DNA from: Gammaproteobacteria bacterium UBA4475
GTDB taxonomy: Bacteria; Pseudomonadota; Gammaproteobacteria; Pseudomonadales; Azotimanducaceae
Direction: 5' to 3'
Length of the DNA stretch: 8,008 nucleotides
Assembly: GCA_002389265.1 (NCBI GenBank)
Contig: DGOD01000200.1
Location: forward strand, 1 to 8,008
In this document: one piece after another, positions 6,114-8,008 of the stretch
How the letters are laid out: every line of letters starts with the position of its first letter
Position numbering within the stretch: position 1 is the first letter of the stretch
Position numbers and translations under genes: made by a program
The notes under the pieces: generated by a model
What the model was told of the DNA's origin: nothing
What the model saw: only the letters and a program-made list of their open reading frames with translations
Databases searched by the model: none

Positions 6114-6163
6114 TCAGAGTGAAGCTCAAATAACAAGATTGCGTCGATCGAGGTTTGTTATAG

Positions 6164-7393
6164 ATGAAGAGGATCGCTGTTGTAGGCGCAGGTGTGTCAG
6201 GTCTGACAGCAGCCTATCGTCTGGCGGATAAATTCGATGTTACCTTGTTTGAAAAAGACGATTATTTGGGTGGGCACGTGCACACTCACCAGCTTGAAAT
6301 AGATGGTCAAAAACGAGCGGTAGATAGCGGGTTTATTGTTTATAACGACCGAACTTACCCACAGTTCATGGCTTTGCTCAAAGAGCTTGGCTGTGATGGC
6401 GAGCCGACTGAAATGAGCTTCAGCCTCAAGCGCAAAAACTTGGAATATAATGGCCATAGTCTTAAGACCTTGTTTGCGCAGAAGTCTAATTTGTTCCGAC
6501 CTAAATTTTGGCAGATGCTTCGGGACATTTTGAAATTTAATGCAGCTGCCCGCCAGTTAGACGCCGACAGTACAGAAACCCTTATCCAATTTTGTCGGCG
6601 GGAACGCTTTGGTGAGGCTTTCATTTCAGATTACTTGGTGCCGATGGCGGCGGCTATTTGGTCCACTGGTGATGATGAAATACTCGCGTTCCCAATGGGA
6701 ATGTTGTGTCAGTTCTTTAACCATCACGGATTGTTGGACGTCAAAAATCGACCGCAATGGTATGTGGTCAAAGGTGGGTCAAATCAATACGTAAACGCTA
6801 TGGGCCATCGTTTAGGCCATGTTCGTCTCGCAAGTACAGTGACTTCGATAGCACGCAGTTCTCATGGAGTTTTGGTAACTGCGGGACCGCAGGCTGAAAT
6901 GTTTGATGAGGTTGTCATAGCCTGTCACTCGCCTCAGGCATTAGCGATATTGGCTGATGCATCAACTGCAGAGCGCGAGGTGCTTGGCGCAATTCGCTAT
7001 TCTAAAAATGAGGTGTTGCTGCACCAGGATGCGACTGTCATGCCGCGCCGCTTGGCTGCCTGGGCAAGCTGGAACTACCATGCCCAGGCCGATTCGAATA
7101 AGGCCAGTCTGACTTACTACATGAACAGACTGCAAAATTTTGAGTCTTCTCAACCGGTTCTCGTGACACTTAATGATACGGGCAACGTTGACGCAAATCT
7201 CGTACTCAAGCGTCTGCAGTATGAACACCCGGTTTTTGATGTCGCAATGTTGGCTGCGCAGCAACGTCACTCGGAAATTTCCGGTATCAATCGTACGCAT
7301 TATTGCGGCGCATACTGGCGTTATGGTTTTCACGAGGATGGCGTGGTCAGTGCGCTGCGCGTGGTGAGCGAACTGGCGGCCAAGTATGATTGA
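6164..7393 (+). CDS. FAD-dependent oxidoreductase, COG2907 type (amine oxidase/desaturase-like fold)
   Basis: The 409-residue protein opens with a Rossmann fold for FAD: G8-A-G10-V-S-G13 after the first strand, E30 at the end of the second strand, then the L-G-G-H motif (35-38). The region around 50-65 (VDSGFIVYNDRTYPQF) and 77-85 (EMSFSLKRK) is typical of the COG2907 predicted NAD/FAD-binding proteins. The C-terminal FAD-contact motif GAYWRYGFHEDG is at 382-393. There is no signal peptide or membrane helix, so it is probably cytosolic or membrane-peripheral. Relatives sit in clusters with DUF1365 and a cyclopropane-synthase-like methyltransferase. As I recall, one in Rhodobacter sphaeroides has been tied to making furan fatty acids by desaturating a methylated acyl chain, but I would not transfer that name. 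GAGG (6150-6153) precedes the ATG by 10 nt. The DUF1365 gene overlaps its end by 8 nt. Confidence 0.88.
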   Translation: MKRIAVVGAGVSGLTAAYRLADKFDVTLFEKDDYLGGHVHTHQLEIDGQKRAVDSGFIVYNDRTYPQFMALLKELGCDGEPTEMSFSLKRKNLEYNGHSLKTLFAQKSNLFRPKFWQMLRDILKFNAAARQLDADSTETLIQFCRRERFGEAFISDYLVPMAAAIWSTGDDEILAFPMGMLCQFFNHHGLLDVKNRPQWYVVKGGSNQYVNAMGHRLGHVRLASTVTSIARSSHGVLVTAGPQAEMFDEVVIACHSPQALAILADASTAEREVLGAIRYSKNEVLLHQDATVMPRRLAAWASWNYHAQADSNKASLTYYMNRLQNFESSQPVLVTLNDTGNVDANLVLKRLQYEHPVFDVAMLAAQQRHSEISGINRTHYCGAYWRYGFHEDGVVSALRVVSELAAKYD

Positions 7394-8008
7394 TGCGGCG
7401 ATCTATGAAGGGCTATTAAATCACGCCCGTAATGCACCGAAAGCACATCAGTTTGAATATCGTATCGCGAATTTTTATTGTGATTTAGATTTGATTCCCG
7501 AGCTTTGTCAGCGCTCGAAATTGTTATCACATGAAGGTTTCAATTGGGTAAGTTTTTATCGGCAAGACTATCTGCCCTCTCACCGAACCCTTCGAGAAGA
7601 GGTGGTTCATCAAATAGAACAGAGTGCCGGTGTCGCGTTTTCGGGGAAAATTTGTTTGCTTGCCAATTGGCGGTCCTTCGGTCTGCTCATGAATCCAATT
7701 ACTATTTTTTATTGCTATGAAGACGAAGAACTGTGCCATGTTGTCGTGGAAGTTCATAACACGCCGTGGAATGATCGACACGTTTATGTCGTCTCACTTA
7801 ATAGTGGCATGACTTCACAAAAACAATTCCATGTTTCGCCATTTATGCCAATGGATACGCAATACCATTGGCTTTTGCCTAAACCCGGGGAGTTTTGCAC
7901 GGTAAATATCGGCGTTAGCCGAGCTGGAAAAGCGCTATTTGGTGCCGGCTTTAATCTTCGAGCACAATCTTTTACAACAAAAAACATTAGGAAGTATTGT
8001 TTGAACTA
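7386..8008 (+). CDS. DUF1365 family protein, N-terminal 207 residues (3' truncated by the window)
   Basis: The frame opens at ATG 7386, inside the last codons of the FAD gene (ATGATTGA), and stays open to the end of the window. The start MIDAAIYEGLLNHARNAPKA matches the usual opening of DUF1365 proteins (AIYxGxVxHxR, about residues 5-15), followed by a CDLDLIPEL segment (32-40). EVHNTPWNDRHVYVV (122-136) and FHVSPFMPMD (148-157) are the family's most conserved blocks. About 40-60 residues are missing, judged from a usual length near 250. The family's reaction is not established for this type, but it is nearly always next to COG2907 flavoproteins and fatty-acyl methyltransferases, so a role in membrane fatty-acid modification is inferred. 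There is no clear ribosome binding site, so translation probably depends on coupling to the FAD gene. Hand-counted sample lines give about 43% GC, against about 56% in sampled lines of the M28 gene. Confidence 0.88.
   Translation, partial: MIDAAIYEGLLNHARNAPKAHQFEYRIANFYCDLDLIPELCQRSKLLSHEGFNWVSFYRQDYLPSHRTLREEVVHQIEQSAGVAFSGKICLLANWRSFGLLMNPITIFYCYEDEELCHVVVEVHNTPWNDRHVYVVSLNSGMTSQKQFHVSPFMPMDTQYHWLLPKPGEFCTVNIGVSRAGKALFGAGFNLRAQSFTTKNIRKYCLN

Larger units (their letters stand above)
5715..6163. other. 449-nt AT-rich non-coding region, probable control region of the FAD/DUF1365 operon
   Basis: I see no convincing coding frame on either strand and no tRNA-like fold. Sample lines counted by hand are AT-rich: 16 of 60 bases are G or C at 5881-5940, and 23 of 60 at 5941-6000. 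The stretch contains several short symmetric or repeated elements, listed separately: TATCGA-type repeats near 5826-5877, an imperfect palindrome at 5910-5923, a hairpin with T-run at 5946-5966, a 12-bp tandem repeat at 5996-6019, and a perfect palindrome at 6104-6113. It is far longer than the other gaps in the window, which suits the regulated promoter of the downstream operon plus the end of the M48 transcript. Confidence 0.6.

Noticed and set aside
6962..7333. 123-residue minus-strand open frame inside the FAD gene
   Set aside because: It is antisense to conserved COG2907 sequence, with no ribosome binding site or domain.
7527..7987. Two minus-strand open frames (7527-7781 and 7784-7987) near the window end
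   Set aside because: The plus strand here encodes DUF1365 with its conserved FHVSPFMPMD block, so these frames are shadows.
1..8008. CRISPR array, tRNA/rRNA, insertion sequence or prophage remnant
   Set aside because: No regularly spaced repeats, cloverleaf-like segments, transposase motifs or terminal inverted repeats were seen on either strand.

Overview
The window looks like chromosomal DNA of a gram-negative proteobacterium, most likely a (probably marine) gammaproteobacterium. The basis is the gene families and gene order, AGGAG-type ribosome binding sites, mid-range GC, and envelope proteins of proteobacterial type. I cannot name a genus. All seven recognisable genes lie on the + strand. 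No RNA gene, CRISPR array, insertion sequence or phage gene is visible.

Region 1 (1-2196) is a membrane-microdomain operon. It holds the 3' end of an NfeD-like gene and two tandem SPFH/stomatin (QmcA-like paraslipin) genes with a 3-nt gap between them. Both SPFH proteins carry three 11-residue repeats in the coiled-coil stalk. A hairpin directly after the second stop may end the transcript. Region 2 (2352-4016) is a single exported M28-family zinc aminopeptidase with a protease-associated (PA) domain and a complete set of metal ligands. Region 3 (4108-5714) is a small MAPEG membrane protein followed by a Ste24/CAAX-type M48 membrane metalloprotease, probably transcribed together from a promoter with a perfect TATAAT.

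Region 4 (5715-6163) is a 449-nt AT-rich non-coding stretch with several short inverted and direct repeats. I read it as the control region of the next operon. Region 5 (6164-8008) holds a COG2907-type FAD-dependent oxidoreductase and, overlapping it by 8 nt, a DUF1365 gene that runs off the window. This pair normally opens a lipid-modification cluster (with a cyclopropane-synthase-like methyltransferase) linked to photo-oxidative stress and, in some bacteria, to furan or methylated fatty acids. The rest of that cluster should lie just downstream.

The common theme is the cell envelope: SPFH scaffolds, NfeD, two metalloproteases, a MAPEG enzyme and a membrane fatty-acid modification module. 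Nothing here is a clearly new system. The best leads are the double SPFH operon near an M48 protease, the unexplained control region at 5715-6163, and the lone cysteine pair that brackets a zinc ligand in the M28 enzyme.
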